Assembly (NCBI GenBank): GCA_015065615.1
Contig: SVPY01000009.1
Coordinates: 1 to 64,000 of the forward strand
Direction: 5' to 3'
Origin: Oscillospiraceae bacterium
Lineage (GTDB): Bacteria; Bacillota; Clostridia; Oscillospirales; Acutalibacteraceae
Length of the DNA: 64,000 nt
Part shown: positions 56,082 to 63,923 of the stretch, in pieces
Numbering within the stretch: the first letter of the stretch is position 1
Layout of the letters: each line of letters begins with the position of its first letter
The notes under the pieces: generated by a model
Seen by the model: the letters and a program-made list of their open reading frames with translations, nothing else
Told to the model about the DNA's origin: nothing
Database searches by the model: none
Program-made: the position numbers and the translations under genes

Positions 56082-56521
56082 AAGCCCTCGTACCTCCTTT
56101 TAATCTCCGCAAAGCATCTTCGTGATACGTATTCCTTGTAGCCGCATTTGAATATTGCATCCACACCGCCGCTGAAAGCCGCCTTGAACCTGAGAATTGC
56201 GTGTTCGTTTGCAAGGCTTGACTTATTGATGCGGATAAAATATGTGGGCAAAAGCTCCTCAAGGTCACGGAGTCTTTCCTGAATTCTATACTGCTCTCCT
56301 TCACGGTCAATGGCAATGACCCTTCTCTCCATAACCGTAATACATTCAATATCACGGAAAGAGAGCTTTCTTAATTCGTTTTCTTTATACCCCATAATAG
56401 AATCGTTGCCTTCATAATTTAAAACGATATTTTCAATTTTTTCGCTTAAAGCCGAAGGCGCGTGAAGGGTCAGAGTGATTTCTTCTTCTTTTTCTTTGTC
56501 AATAATTAGTTTGTATTTCAT
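56078..56521 (-). CDS. LytTR DNA-binding domain transcriptional regulator
   Basis: The 147 residues have no receiver domain. The C-terminal LytTR domain includes LRKLSFRDIECITVMERR, LEELLPTYFIRINKSSLAN and YVSRRCFAEIKRRY. The short N-terminus may dimerise. Lacking a receiver, it is probably controlled by the DUF3021 protein instead of a histidine kinase. It lies 12 nt after the ABC permease gene, and a 9-N12-9 direct repeat in front of the operon is its probable binding site. Confidence 0.9.
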   Translation of the reverse strand: MKYKLIIDKEKEEEITLTLHAPSALSEKIENIVLNYEGNDSIMGYKENELRKLSFRDIECITVMERRVIAIDREGEQYRIQERLRDLEELLPTYFIRINKSSLANEHAILRFKAAFSGGVDAIFKCGYKEYVSRRCFAEIKRRYEGL

Positions 56522-56533
56522 TAAAATTTATCC

Positions 56534-57265
56534 TTATTGTTTTTTCATCTGTGAAAGGAAACAGTAAACAGCCGCAAAAGCTATCAATACCGCGTAAATC
56601 AAAACCGGCAAAAGGCGTCCGAAAGCTGTATCAAAATTGCCGCTTATAAGAGCTCTTTCAAGCTCAACTGCGTGAAGGAAGGGGAGACACTCAGCTATTT
56701 TCTCAAAGGCTCCGCCTAAAAGCTCTATATCAAACCATACTCCGGAAAGCCATGCGGAAAGGTTGGTTAAAAGGGCGCCGCAAATACCTCCTACCTGCTT
56801 AACACCTAAAACGCTGCCGCAGAGAAGTCCCAGAGATATATTGAATATCGCCATAGGGATCATTCCTATTATAGCATATAAAACGTTAACATTAAAGCTC
56901 AGCCCTAATGGAATTGCAAAAATATAACATACTAAAGTCTGGCACAAAGCTAAGGGAATCAAAGGCAGCATATAACCGACAATAAAATCAAATCCCGTAA
57001 GGGGAGTGGTGTATAATCTCTGCAAAAATGTACTCTCGCGGTCTTTTGAAACTAAGGTAGCGGAAAATAAAGTTAAAAACGAAAGTCCGAAAACCGTTAT
57101 ACCGGGGGTAAGGCTTTCTATTTCGAAAAGCTCTACGGGAATATTAGCCTGTATGGCGCTTAAAAGGAATAATAACACTAACGGAAAGCCAAGGCCGAAA
57201 AATAGATTTATCGGGTCGCGTATAATTTCTTTGGCGCATCTTTTGGCAAAAGTTAAGGTTTTCAT
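56534..57265 (-). CDS. ABC-2 type transporter permease
   Basis: The 243 residues form six membrane helices of the ABC-2 permease fold with the typical block LVSKDRESTFLQRLYTTPL. It partners the ATPase encoded 3 nt upstream. The substrate is unknown; export of a peptide, lipid or drug is typical when coupled to a LytTR system. Confidence 0.9.
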   Translation of the reverse strand: MKTLTFAKRCAKEIIRDPINLFFGLGFPLVLLFLLSAIQANIPVELFEIESLTPGITVFGLSFLTLFSATLVSKDRESTFLQRLYTTPLTGFDFIVGYMLPLIPLALCQTLVCYIFAIPLGLSFNVNVLYAIIGMIPMAIFNISLGLLCGSVLGVKQVGGICGALLTNLSAWLSGVWFDIELLGGAFEKIAECLPFLHAVELERALISGNFDTAFGRLLPVLIYAVLIAFAAVYCFLSQMKKQ

Positions 57266-57268
57266 AAA

Positions 57269-57994
57269 TCAGTTATCCCCCTTTACAATGGTAACGAAAG
57301 CGGATTCAAAATCATCTGTTCCCGTTTTCTCTAAAAGTTCCTCGGCGGTACCTACGGCAAGTAAACTGCCGTCTTTCATTATGCCTATACGGTCGGAAAG
57401 AGCGCTTGCCTCCTCCATATAGTGTGTCGTGAGAATAATTGTAATTTTACCTTTTAAGGCGCGTATAACGTCCCATAAATCGTGCCTTGCAATAACGTCA
57501 AGTCCCAAGGTGGGTTCATCAAGAAAAAGTATCTCAGGTTCACTTATCAGTGCCATAATTATGCTTACTCTGCGCTGCATACCGCCTGAAAGCTTACCTG
57601 CTTTTCTTTTAAGAATACTTTCAATTCCGAAACTTTCGGAAAGAGTTTCTATTTTCTCCTTGGTTTTTTCTTTGGAAAAGCCGTGGATGCGGCAAATAAA
57701 CTCCAGATTTTCTTTTACCGAAAGATTGGGCGCTACGGCAGTTTCCTGAGGCGAAACAGCTATAAGGCTTTTTACCTTATCGGGTTCTTTAATTATGCTG
57801 TAATTGCCCACAAAAGCATCGCCCTCTGTAGGTTTGCTCAGGCAGGAGAGCATTTTTATGGTGGTGGTTTTTCCTGCGCCGTTTACACCTAAAAGGGAGA
57901 AAAGCTCTCCTTTATTTATTTCCAGGTTTAAGTTTTTTACGGCGGTTATTTCTTTGTAGCGTTTATTTAAATTTACTGTTTTGATTGCCGGCAT
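57269..57994 (-). CDS. ABC transporter ATP-binding protein
   Basis: The 241 residues show LLGVNGAGKTTTIKML (Walker A), LSGGMQRRVSI (signature), ILFLDEPTLGLD (Walker B) and TTHYMEEA (H-loop). It is the DrrA/CcmA-type exporter ATPase and the first gene of the operon, behind AAGGAGG. Confidence 0.95.
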   Translation of the reverse strand: MPAIKTVNLNKRYKEITAVKNLNLEINKGELFSLLGVNGAGKTTTIKMLSCLSKPTEGDAFVGNYSIIKEPDKVKSLIAVSPQETAVAPNLSVKENLEFICRIHGFSKEKTKEKIETLSESFGIESILKRKAGKLSGGMQRRVSIIMALISEPEILFLDEPTLGLDVIARHDLWDVIRALKGKITIILTTHYMEEASALSDRIGIMKDGSLLAVGTAEELLEKTGTDDFESAFVTIVKGDN

Positions 57995-58022
57995 TTTAAT
58001 TCCTCCTTTTTATTTTACATAC

Positions 58023-58028
58023 ATAATA
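58023..58028 (-). promoter_or_regulatory. -10 element of the ABC/LytTR operon
   Basis: On the minus strand TGCTATTAT provides an extended -10 (TATTAT). At the -35 spacing there is only CTTAAT, far from consensus, so activator help is likely. Confidence 0.55.
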
Positions 58029-58060
58029 GCACATAAAAAAGAGGAATTAAGTAATTTTGT

Positions 58061-58090
58061 CTCATCGGTTATTTTTCACGGCTTATCGGT
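58061..58090 (-). promoter_or_regulatory. Direct-repeat LytTR operator candidate
   Basis: On the minus strand ACCGATAAG, 12 nt, then ACCGATGAG: two 9-bp repeats with one mismatch, on the same face of the helix (21-bp period). This is the geometry known for LytTR regulators. The near edge is about 10 bp upstream of the weak -35, an activator position. Confidence 0.65.
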
Positions 58091-58108
58091 AAGAATTAAT
58101 AATTTATC

Positions 58109-58342
58109 TTATTTAAAATATCCGGTTTCACTTGCTTCATTTAAGGCGATTTCATGTTTAGAAATGAAATCTTTATTGCCTTGCGCATATTGCGCTTCAT
58201 GGATGTTAGCGCCAACGGATGTGCCACTTCTGCCAATTTGGTTGGAAATGATAGATTCGTGATTCGACTTCAGTTGTTTAACAAGACCTATAATATCCAC
58301 AGAGAATTCCATAGAAAGTTCAGCAAGCTTATTTTCTTTCAT
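58109..58342 (-). pseudogene. Truncated four-helix-bundle (23S intervening-sequence type) protein
   Basis: The 77 residues (MKENKLAELSMEFSVDIIGLV...) hold the family hallmark IGRSGTSVGANIHEAQYAQ and DFISKHEIALNEASETGYFK, then stop. Full-length members run to about 115-125 residues with a fourth helix starting at this point, so helix 4 is missing. The start is ATG 58342 behind GAGGCG; an in-frame ATG at 58393 would add MKKRKFYDL.... Such proteins occur in 23S rRNA intervening sequences and, as relatives, with diversity-generating retroelements. Neither element is seen here. Confidence 0.7.
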
Positions 58343-58399
58343 AAGACTCGCCTCATTTTTAATTGTTAAATCATAAAACTTGCGTTTTTTCAATGAAGC

Positions 58400-58551
58400 A
58401 TCGCCTGACGGCGATATGATGTTATGCTTCGCATAATGATGTTGCTCATTTCATTCGCAATGATGCGATGTTTGCTTTATACATTAGCGAAGCAAGATCA
58501 TTAGGCGTAGCCGTCAACATTCGTGGAACGACATCATTTGCCGAAGGCAAA
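58400..58551. repeat. Array of small hairpins with ATGATGTT/AACATCAT spacers
   Basis: Successive palindromes lie at 58400-58415 (ATCGCC-TGAC-GGCGAT), 58422-58436 (TTATGC-TTC-GCATAA), 58451-58463 (TCATT-CGC-AATGA), 58472-58495 (TTGCTT...AAGCAA), 58504-58512 (GGC-GTA-GCC) and 58537-58551 (TTTGCC-GAA-GGCAAA). They are separated by variants of ATGATGTT or, at the far end, its complement. The array sits directly upstream of the truncated four-helix-bundle gene. It is non-coding. Confidence 0.65.
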
Positions 58552-58559
58552 CAACATTC

Positions 58560-58600
58560 AAAAAGACCACATCTGTCTACGGACAAATGTGGTCTTTTTG
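58560..58600 (-). terminator. Terminator of tRNA-Thr
   Basis: The stem AAAAAGACCACAT / ATGTGGTCTTTTT has an inner TGTC/GGACA pairing. Confidence 0.88.
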
Positions 58601-58601
58601 T

Positions 58602-58677
58602 TGGAGCTGGTGACGTGACTCGAACACGCGACCTGCTGATTACGAATCAGCTGCACTACCGACTGTGCTACACCAGC
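58602..58677 (-). tRNA. tRNA-Thr (anticodon CGT)
   Basis: The 76-nt tRNA has the acceptor GCTGGTG/CACCAGC, discriminator T, an encoded CCA, the anticodon stem GCTGA/TCAGC with loop TTCGTAA (anticodon CGT), and the T-loop GTTCGAGTC. It reads ACG codons. Confidence 0.95.
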
Positions 58678-58687
58678 ATTGGTAAAT

Positions 58688-58716
58688 ATTATATACTCCA
58701 TTTCTTTATTAGTCAA
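58688..58716 (-). promoter_or_regulatory. Promoter of tRNA-Thr
   Basis: On the minus strand TTGACT (58711-58716) and TATAAT (58688-58693) are separated by 17 nt. Confidence 0.85.
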
Positions 58717-58743
58717 GAAAAAATTATGTAAGCAAATAAGTTG

Positions 58744-58772
58744 TTGCATTTATCGCAAATAATTATTATAAT
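58744..58772 (+). promoter_or_regulatory. Promoter of the SGNH/MATE/GH2 operon
   Basis: TTGCAT (58744-58749) and TATAAT (58767-58772) are separated by 17 nt. Confidence 0.7.
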
Positions 58773-58805
58773 CATAATAATATAACGTATTGGGAGGTTA
58801 TAAAT

Positions 58806-59852
58806 TTGGAGATCAAAAATATAAGAATGAATGATAATATTAAGGCTTTAGATTTAACTTTTTATGATGCAGAAAATAAACCTTTCAGAATTCATGGTGT
58901 TTACCGCTATGGCGAGAAACTAATAAGACTTCCAAAAGAAGTAGCCGAAAAATGTAACCCGGGTGTAGTTTTCCACCACGATAATTCTGCAGGCGGCAGA
59001 GTAAGATTTATAACTGACAGTATGCATATTGCAATATCAGCTGATATGGAGGTTAAGGAGGATTCGCCCCATTTCTCTGTTATGGCTATGTGTGGCTTCG
59101 ATATGTACGAAAAAAAGGAGAACGGCGAACATATTTTTGTTAGCTCTTTCGTACCGCCAAGAGATGTTAAAGACGGATATTCAGGCGTAATTAGCTTTGA
59201 AGAAAAACGTTTAAGAGAAATTACAATAAATATGCCTTCATATAACGATGTATATAAGCTTTATATAGGTCTTGATAAAGATGCTGTATTAAAAGAAGCA
59301 CCCGATTATAAGTACAAAACTCCTATAGTTTACTATGGATCTTCAATTACGCAAGGAAGCTCCGCGTCTCGACCCGGCATGAGCTACGAAAATATTATCA
59401 CCAGGCGCCTTGATACCGAGTATATAAATCTTGGTTTTTCAGGCAGTGCAAAAGCAGAAGAAGCCATAAGCGAATACATCAGAAACCTTGATATGTCTAT
59501 ATTTGTTTACGATTATGACCATAATGCTCCTACTATAGAACATCTTGAAAATACTCACGAAAGAATGTTTAAAGAGTTTAGAAGCAAAAATCCCACAACG
59601 CCCGTAATTATGATGACAAGACCTAATTTCGTTCAGAATGAAGATATGAAAAAGCGTGTGGAAATAGTAATTAAAACTTATAATAATGCCTTAAACAGTG
59701 GCGATAAAAACGTATATTTTATAAACGGCAAAGACTTAATGAAATATTGCGGCAACGAAGGTACTGCAGAAAATACCCACCCCAACGATTTTGGATTTTA
59801 CTCTATGGGTAAAGTTCTTGGCGATTTAATTGAAGAAATTTTAAATAAATAA
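58806..59852 (+). CDS. Two-domain SGNH hydrolase family protein
   Basis: The 348 residues comprise an N-terminal beta-sandwich (about 1-165) and an SGNH esterase domain with VYYGSSITQG (Ser180, with the GDS aspartate changed to Ser) and the C-terminal ENTHPND (His325, with Glu322 where DxxH is usual). It is likely a cytosolic carbohydrate esterase or deacetylase. It starts at TTG 58806, 9 nt after GGAGG. MATE and GH2 genes follow with 10- and 2-nt gaps. Confidence 0.88.
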   Translation: MEIKNIRMNDNIKALDLTFYDAENKPFRIHGVYRYGEKLIRLPKEVAEKCNPGVVFHHDNSAGGRVRFITDSMHIAISADMEVKEDSPHFSVMAMCGFDMYEKKENGEHIFVSSFVPPRDVKDGYSGVISFEEKRLREITINMPSYNDVYKLYIGLDKDAVLKEAPDYKYKTPIVYYGSSITQGSSASRPGMSYENIITRRLDTEYINLGFSGSAKAEEAISEYIRNLDMSIFVYDYDHNAPTIEHLENTHERMFKEFRSKNPTTPVIMMTRPNFVQNEDMKKRVEIVIKTYNNALNSGDKNVYFINGKDLMKYCGNEGTAENTHPNDFGFYSMGKVLGDLIEEILNK

Positions 59853-59862
59853 GTGAGTTTTT

Positions 59863-61236
59863 ATGAAAAGATTAATTGCAGCCGATAAAGGCTTTTACAA
59901 AAAAGTTGCTAAAATAGCAATACCTATTGCTCTTCAGGGTCTTATAACCACTGGCGTAAATATGATGGATACCATTATGATAGGCGCGGTTGGTGAAACA
60001 GAGCTCAGCGCCGTTTCTCTTGCCAATCAGTTTATAAGCATATTCCATATTTTCTGTATGGGTATAGGTATGGGCGCCAGCGTGCTTGTAGCCAGATACT
60101 ACGGTATGAACGATAATTCTTCCCTTAAAAAGACTATTACAATTATGCTCCGTTTATGCCTCGGTTTATCACTTTTATTTTCCGTGGCTACCTTTCTTTT
60201 ACCAAAGGAGATAATGCTGATTTACACACCCGAAACAAACATCATAAATTTCGGTATCGATTATCTCAATTACTCCGTGGCAAGCTATGTATTTTTAGGC
60301 TTGTCCCTTACAAGTACCATAGTCCTTCGAAACGTAGGTCAGGTAAAAATCCCTCTTTATACATCTATTGCGGCTTTTTTTGTTAACGTAGGCGCTAATT
60401 ACGTATTTATCTTCGGCGTAGACTTTTTAAACATAAAAGCTATGGGCGTTGCAGGCGCCGCCGTAGGTACTTTAATTGCCCGTGTGTTTGAATTCAGTGT
60501 TATTTGCGGATATCTTTTATTTATCGATAAGGAGATTTCCTATAAGATACGCGACTTATTTAAGCCTGTCGGCGTGCTCTGGAGAGAATACATAAGAATC
60601 AGTATTCCCGTACTTATCAGCGACGGAATCTTAGCTCTCGGTAATAACTCAGTAGCTATGATAATCGGCAGAATGGGCGAAAGCTTCGTGGCAGGTAACG
60701 CCGTAACCACAGTAGCACAGCAGTTAAGCTCAGTTATGATTCAGGGCTTCTCTCAGGCAGGCGCAATTGTAACCGGTTATACATTGGGCGAAGGCGATAA
60801 GAAAAAAGCTCAGGACGAAGGCTACGCATTCCTCGGTATCGGTTTTGTTTTCGGTTTGATTGCGGCTTTGATAATTACGATTATCAGCGCTCCTATGATT
60901 ACCGCCTATAATTTATCCGAAGAAACTCAGGATATTGCAAGGGAGCTTATGCTCTCTATAAGTATAATTATGGTATTTCAGGCAACCAACAGTATCATGA
61001 CCAAGGGCGTGCTTCGCGGCGGCGGTGATACTAAAGTATTAATGCTTGCCGATAATATCTTCCTTTGGGTAGCTTCCCTGCCTTTAGGCGCTTTGGCAGG
61101 TCTGGTTTTCGGTTTCCCTGCATTCTGGGTATATTTCTTCCTTAAATTCGACCAGGTGCTTAAAGCTGTCTGGTGTGTAATCAGGCTCAATAGCGGCAAA
61201 TGGATTAAAAAAGTAAGAACAGAAAGCGAAATTTAA
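59863..61236 (+). CDS. MATE family efflux transporter
   Basis: The 457 residues form about twelve membrane helices in two halves: IALQGLITTGVNMMDTIMIG and IPVLISDGILALGNNSVAMIIG, plus VTTVAQQLSSVM. These cation-coupled exporters move drugs or metabolites. Between an esterase and a glycosidase gene, the substrate could be a plant glycoside aglycone; this is speculation. Confidence 0.93.
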   Translation: MKRLIAADKGFYKKVAKIAIPIALQGLITTGVNMMDTIMIGAVGETELSAVSLANQFISIFHIFCMGIGMGASVLVARYYGMNDNSSLKKTITIMLRLCLGLSLLFSVATFLLPKEIMLIYTPETNIINFGIDYLNYSVASYVFLGLSLTSTIVLRNVGQVKIPLYTSIAAFFVNVGANYVFIFGVDFLNIKAMGVAGAAVGTLIARVFEFSVICGYLLFIDKEISYKIRDLFKPVGVLWREYIRISIPVLISDGILALGNNSVAMIIGRMGESFVAGNAVTTVAQQLSSVMIQGFSQAGAIVTGYTLGEGDKKKAQDEGYAFLGIGFVFGLIAALIITIISAPMITAYNLSEETQDIARELMLSISIIMVFQATNSIMTKGVLRGGGDTKVLMLADNIFLWVASLPLGALAGLVFGFPAFWVYFFLKFDQVLKAVWCVIRLNSGKWIKKVRTESEI

Positions 61237-61238
61237 TT

Positions 61239-62909
61239 ATGTTTAGATTATTTAACGACCATTCAATAAGAGAATCTATTCTTTTGCCTGATTTTTGGAA
61301 TTTAAAAGTGGAGGGCAAAGGTGAATTCAAAATCCCCGTGCCTTGCGCTGTGGAATCAATACCTGCTTTAAGCAGCTATAAAGGTAAGTGCACTTTAGAA
61401 ACAGAGAAAAGGCTTAGCGGTGATTTCAGGCTTGTATTTAAAGGTGTTAGCCATACTGCTAACGTTTATTTAGACGGTGAGAACCTTGGCTCTCACTACG
61501 GAGCTTACGGCGAATTTTCATTCATTCTCAAAAATTTAGAAGATTCACTCCATAAAATTAAGGTAGAAGCCGATAATAGCTATAGCGAAAATTCTGCTTT
61601 ACATATTGATAACGACTATTACTCTTATTTGGGTATTACAAGACCTTTATACCTTGAAAGAATCAATAAATGCTATATTAAACATCTTCATATTAAGCCT
61701 TATTTAAAAGATAATTGTTGGAATTTGAAAATTTCAGCTTCATTAGTAAATATATGCGATAGAGATTTAAAATTTGAATTAAAGCTTTGCTTAAACGAAT
61801 CTGATTCTACTTTAGATAATTCTATCAACGAAATCATTTTACCTTTTGAAATAAAAGCTAATGAAGAGAGTATTATAGAAACCGAAATTAAATGCGAAAA
61901 CGTTAAAGTTTATAACCCCGAAACACCCGATATGTATTTTATTCACGGTGTTATTCTTGAAGAAGGCAAGGCTATCGACGATTTAATTGAGCGCTTCGGT
62001 TTTAAAGAAGTTAAAGTAATAGGTAAAGATATTTTATACAACGGTAATAAGCTTATATTAAAAGGTTTTTGCCGCCACGAAGATTATGCAGAGTTCGGCA
62101 GCGCGATCCCTTTGCAGGCTATGATGCGCGATATTATGCTTATTAAGGATACAGGCGCAAACGCAATAAGAACAAGCCATTATCCCAACGACGAAAGATT
62201 TCTTGATTTATGTGATGAATTGGGCATCTTGATTTGGGAAGAAGGTCACGCAAGAGGCTTAAGTGAAAAAGATATGCAAAACCCCAATTTTATGCCTCAA
62301 AGCAAACTTTCTATCACCGAAATGATTAATAATCACTTTAATCACCCTTCAATTTTTGTTTGGGGACTTCTTAATGAATGCGCAAGTTTAACTGATTTTG
62401 GCAGAGAATGCTATAAAGAGCTTATTGGTTTAATAAGGAGTCTTGATTCATCAAGGCCTGTTACATTTGCTTCTTGCTGGTTAGGCAGAGATAAATGCCT
62501 TGATTTAGTGGATATTGTATCATTTAATATTTATCCTAAATGGTATGAAGATGAACCTGTTGAAGATTACTTAAATAAGGTTTTAAATTTTGCAAACGAA
62601 AACGGCGGAGAAAATAAGCCTTTTATTGTAAGCGAAATCGGAGCAGGCGCTATTTACGGCTATAGAAGTAACACAAACGTACGCTGGACGGAAGAATTTC
62701 AGGCAGAAGCTCTGGAAGAGCAGATCACAGCAGTACTTGAAAACAAAGAAACAAACGGTGTATTTATCTGGCAGTTTGCTGATTGCAGGGTGGACGAAGG
62801 TTTTGCTATGCGCCGCCCGAAAACTCAGAATAACAAGGGCATAGTTGATATATACCGCCGCGAAAAACTTTCGTATAAGGTAGTAAAAGAGAAATTTAAT
62901 AAGTATTAA
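61239..62909 (+). CDS. Glycoside hydrolase family 2 enzyme
   Basis: The 556 residues comprise a sugar-binding domain (VFKGVSHTANVYLDGENLGSH), an immunoglobulin-like domain, and a barrel with AIRTSHYPNDERFLDLCDELG, acid/base Glu380 in WGLLNECAS and nucleophile Glu466 in IVSEIGAG. It is shorter than LacZ and closer to the beta-glucuronidase layout. It has no signal peptide. The sugar (galactoside or glucuronide) is undecided. It follows MATE by 2 nt. Confidence 0.92.
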   Translation: MFRLFNDHSIRESILLPDFWNLKVEGKGEFKIPVPCAVESIPALSSYKGKCTLETEKRLSGDFRLVFKGVSHTANVYLDGENLGSHYGAYGEFSFILKNLEDSLHKIKVEADNSYSENSALHIDNDYYSYLGITRPLYLERINKCYIKHLHIKPYLKDNCWNLKISASLVNICDRDLKFELKLCLNESDSTLDNSINEIILPFEIKANEESIIETEIKCENVKVYNPETPDMYFIHGVILEEGKAIDDLIERFGFKEVKVIGKDILYNGNKLILKGFCRHEDYAEFGSAIPLQAMMRDIMLIKDTGANAIRTSHYPNDERFLDLCDELGILIWEEGHARGLSEKDMQNPNFMPQSKLSITEMINNHFNHPSIFVWGLLNECASLTDFGRECYKELIGLIRSLDSSRPVTFASCWLGRDKCLDLVDIVSFNIYPKWYEDEPVEDYLNKVLNFANENGGENKPFIVSEIGAGAIYGYRSNTNVRWTEEFQAEALEEQITAVLENKETNGVFIWQFADCRVDEGFAMRRPKTQNNKGIVDIYRREKLSYKVVKEKFNKY

Positions 62910-62917
62910 TCAAAAGA

Positions 62918-62945
62918 GCAGCAAGATAAAATTGCTGCCTTTATG
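62918..62945 (+). terminator. Likely terminator after GH2
   Basis: The stem GCAGCAA / TTGCTGC is followed by the weak T-tract CTTTATGTTTT. Confidence 0.6.
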
Positions 62946-62968
62946 TTTTAATATAAAAATGTTTTTCA

Positions 62969-62997
62969 TTGACAAAAGTTAAAAAATATAGTATCAT
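62969..62997 (+). promoter_or_regulatory. Promoter of tRNA-Arg
   Basis: A perfect TTGACA (62969-62974) and TATCAT (62992-62997) are separated by 17 nt. Confidence 0.75.
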
Positions 62998-63039
62998 TCT
63001 TTTTGCGGTACGAAGACGTTTAAAAGTAAATATGTATAT

Positions 63040-63114
63040 GCCTCCTTAGTTAAATGGATATAATAAGCCCCTCCTAAGGGCTAGTTGTGAGTTCGATTCT
63101 CGCAGGGGGTGCCA
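63040..63114 (+). tRNA. tRNA-Arg (anticodon CCT)
   Basis: The 75-nt tRNA has the acceptor GCCTCCT/AGGGGGT with G-U pairs at two positions, discriminator G, and an encoded CCA. The anticodon stem AGCCC/GGGCT holds the loop CTCCTAA, giving anticodon CCT. The T arm is GTGAG-TTCGATT-CTCGC. It reads AGG codons. Confidence 0.92.
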
Positions 63115-63148
63115 AAAAGACCTTGTTAAAAAAGACAAGGTCTTTTTT
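63115..63148 (+). terminator. Terminator of tRNA-Arg
   Basis: The stem AAAAAGACCTTGT / ACAAGGTCTTTTTT begins directly after the CCA end. Confidence 0.92.
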
Positions 63149-63185
63149 GTTATTTATTTTAGTTTCACACTCTACTTAAAGTCGA

Positions 63186-63213
63186 TTGTGCTTTTAAATT
63201 ATAATGCTATAAT
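63186..63213 (+). promoter_or_regulatory. Promoter of the XRE-desulfoferrodoxin gene
   Basis: TTGTGC (63186-63191) and TATAAT (63208-63213) are separated by 16 nt, with an extended TGC before the -10. It rules out the in-frame ATG at 63188. Confidence 0.65.
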
Positions 63214-63232
63214 TATATTTGAGGTGAAAATT

Positions 63233-63817
63233 ATGGATAATATAAAAGTGGGTGCACTTATTAAAAGTTTAAGAAAAGAGAAAAAGTTAACTCAGCTTCA
63301 ATTGGCGGATGAATTAAACATCAGCGATAAAACTGTATCTAAGTGGGAGAGAGGCTTAGGATGCCCTGATATATCATTAATAATAGAGCTTTCAAAAATC
63401 TTCAGTGTAGATACCGAAAGTCTGCTTGCAGGTGAACTTGGAAAAGGCAAACATAAAACTGCCAATATCAAGAGAATAAAATTCTATGTTTGCCCTTACT
63501 GCGGTAATCTTGTTACGTCTTTTAATGAAATTTCCCCTGTGTGCTGCGGCAGAGTAATGAGCGAAGCAAAACCACAAAAAGCAAATGATGAAGAAAAGCT
63601 TAAAGTAGAAATAATTGAAACCGATTATTTTATAACAACAGATCACGAAATGAAAAGGGAACACTTTATAAGTTTTATTTGCTTTGTAAACTTCGAAACA
63701 TTAATAGTGAAAAAACTTTATCCTGAATGGAACTTAGATACCAGAATTCCCCGAATTTCAAAAGGCAGGCTTTACTTTTACTGCAGTGTGCACGGTCTTT
63801 TTTATCAGGATATTTAA
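63233..63817 (+). CDS. XRE regulator fused to a desulfoferrodoxin/superoxide reductase-like domain
   Basis: The 194 residues begin with a Cro/C1 helix-turn-helix at 5-60 (LRKEKKLTQLQLADELNIS, DKTVSKWERG). Then comes a desulforedoxin-type rubredoxin-like centre, CPYCGN ... PVCCGRVM (Cys87, 90, 104, 105). The C-terminal domain resembles superoxide reductase: TDHEMKREHFISFI (His138, His144) and FYCSVHGLF (Cys184, His187). The expected first histidine, normally after Glu-Lys, appears to be Leu123 in EEKLKVEI, so four of five iron ligands remain. It may be an iron- or oxygen-sensing regulator. The start is ATG 63233 behind GAGGTGA. Confidence 0.85.
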   Translation: MDNIKVGALIKSLRKEKKLTQLQLADELNISDKTVSKWERGLGCPDISLIIELSKIFSVDTESLLAGELGKGKHKTANIKRIKFYVCPYCGNLVTSFNEISPVCCGRVMSEAKPQKANDEEKLKVEIIETDYFITTDHEMKREHFISFICFVNFETLIVKKLYPEWNLDTRIPRISKGRLYFYCSVHGLFYQDI

Positions 63818-63822
63818 CTTAG

Positions 63823-63846
63823 TGCGGGTTTATACCCGCATTTTTT
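63823..63846 (+). terminator. Terminator after the XRE fusion gene
   Basis: TGCGGGT / ACCCGCA is followed by TTTTTT. Confidence 0.88.
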
Positions 63847-63923
63847 ATGTGTCAGCATATTATTTTTGTGGTGTTTTGTTTATTGTTGTGATAAAATATA
63901 GAAAATAATATAAAGGTGATAAT

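Noticed and set aside
58400-58551. Possible CRISPR array
   Set aside because: The repeated units are different palindromes with short irregular spacers; there is no constant repeat of 25-40 bases and no cas gene.
58468-58731. 87-residue plus-strand reading frame
   Set aside because: It runs through the hairpin array, a terminator and the antisense of tRNA-Thr, with no ribosome site or family match.
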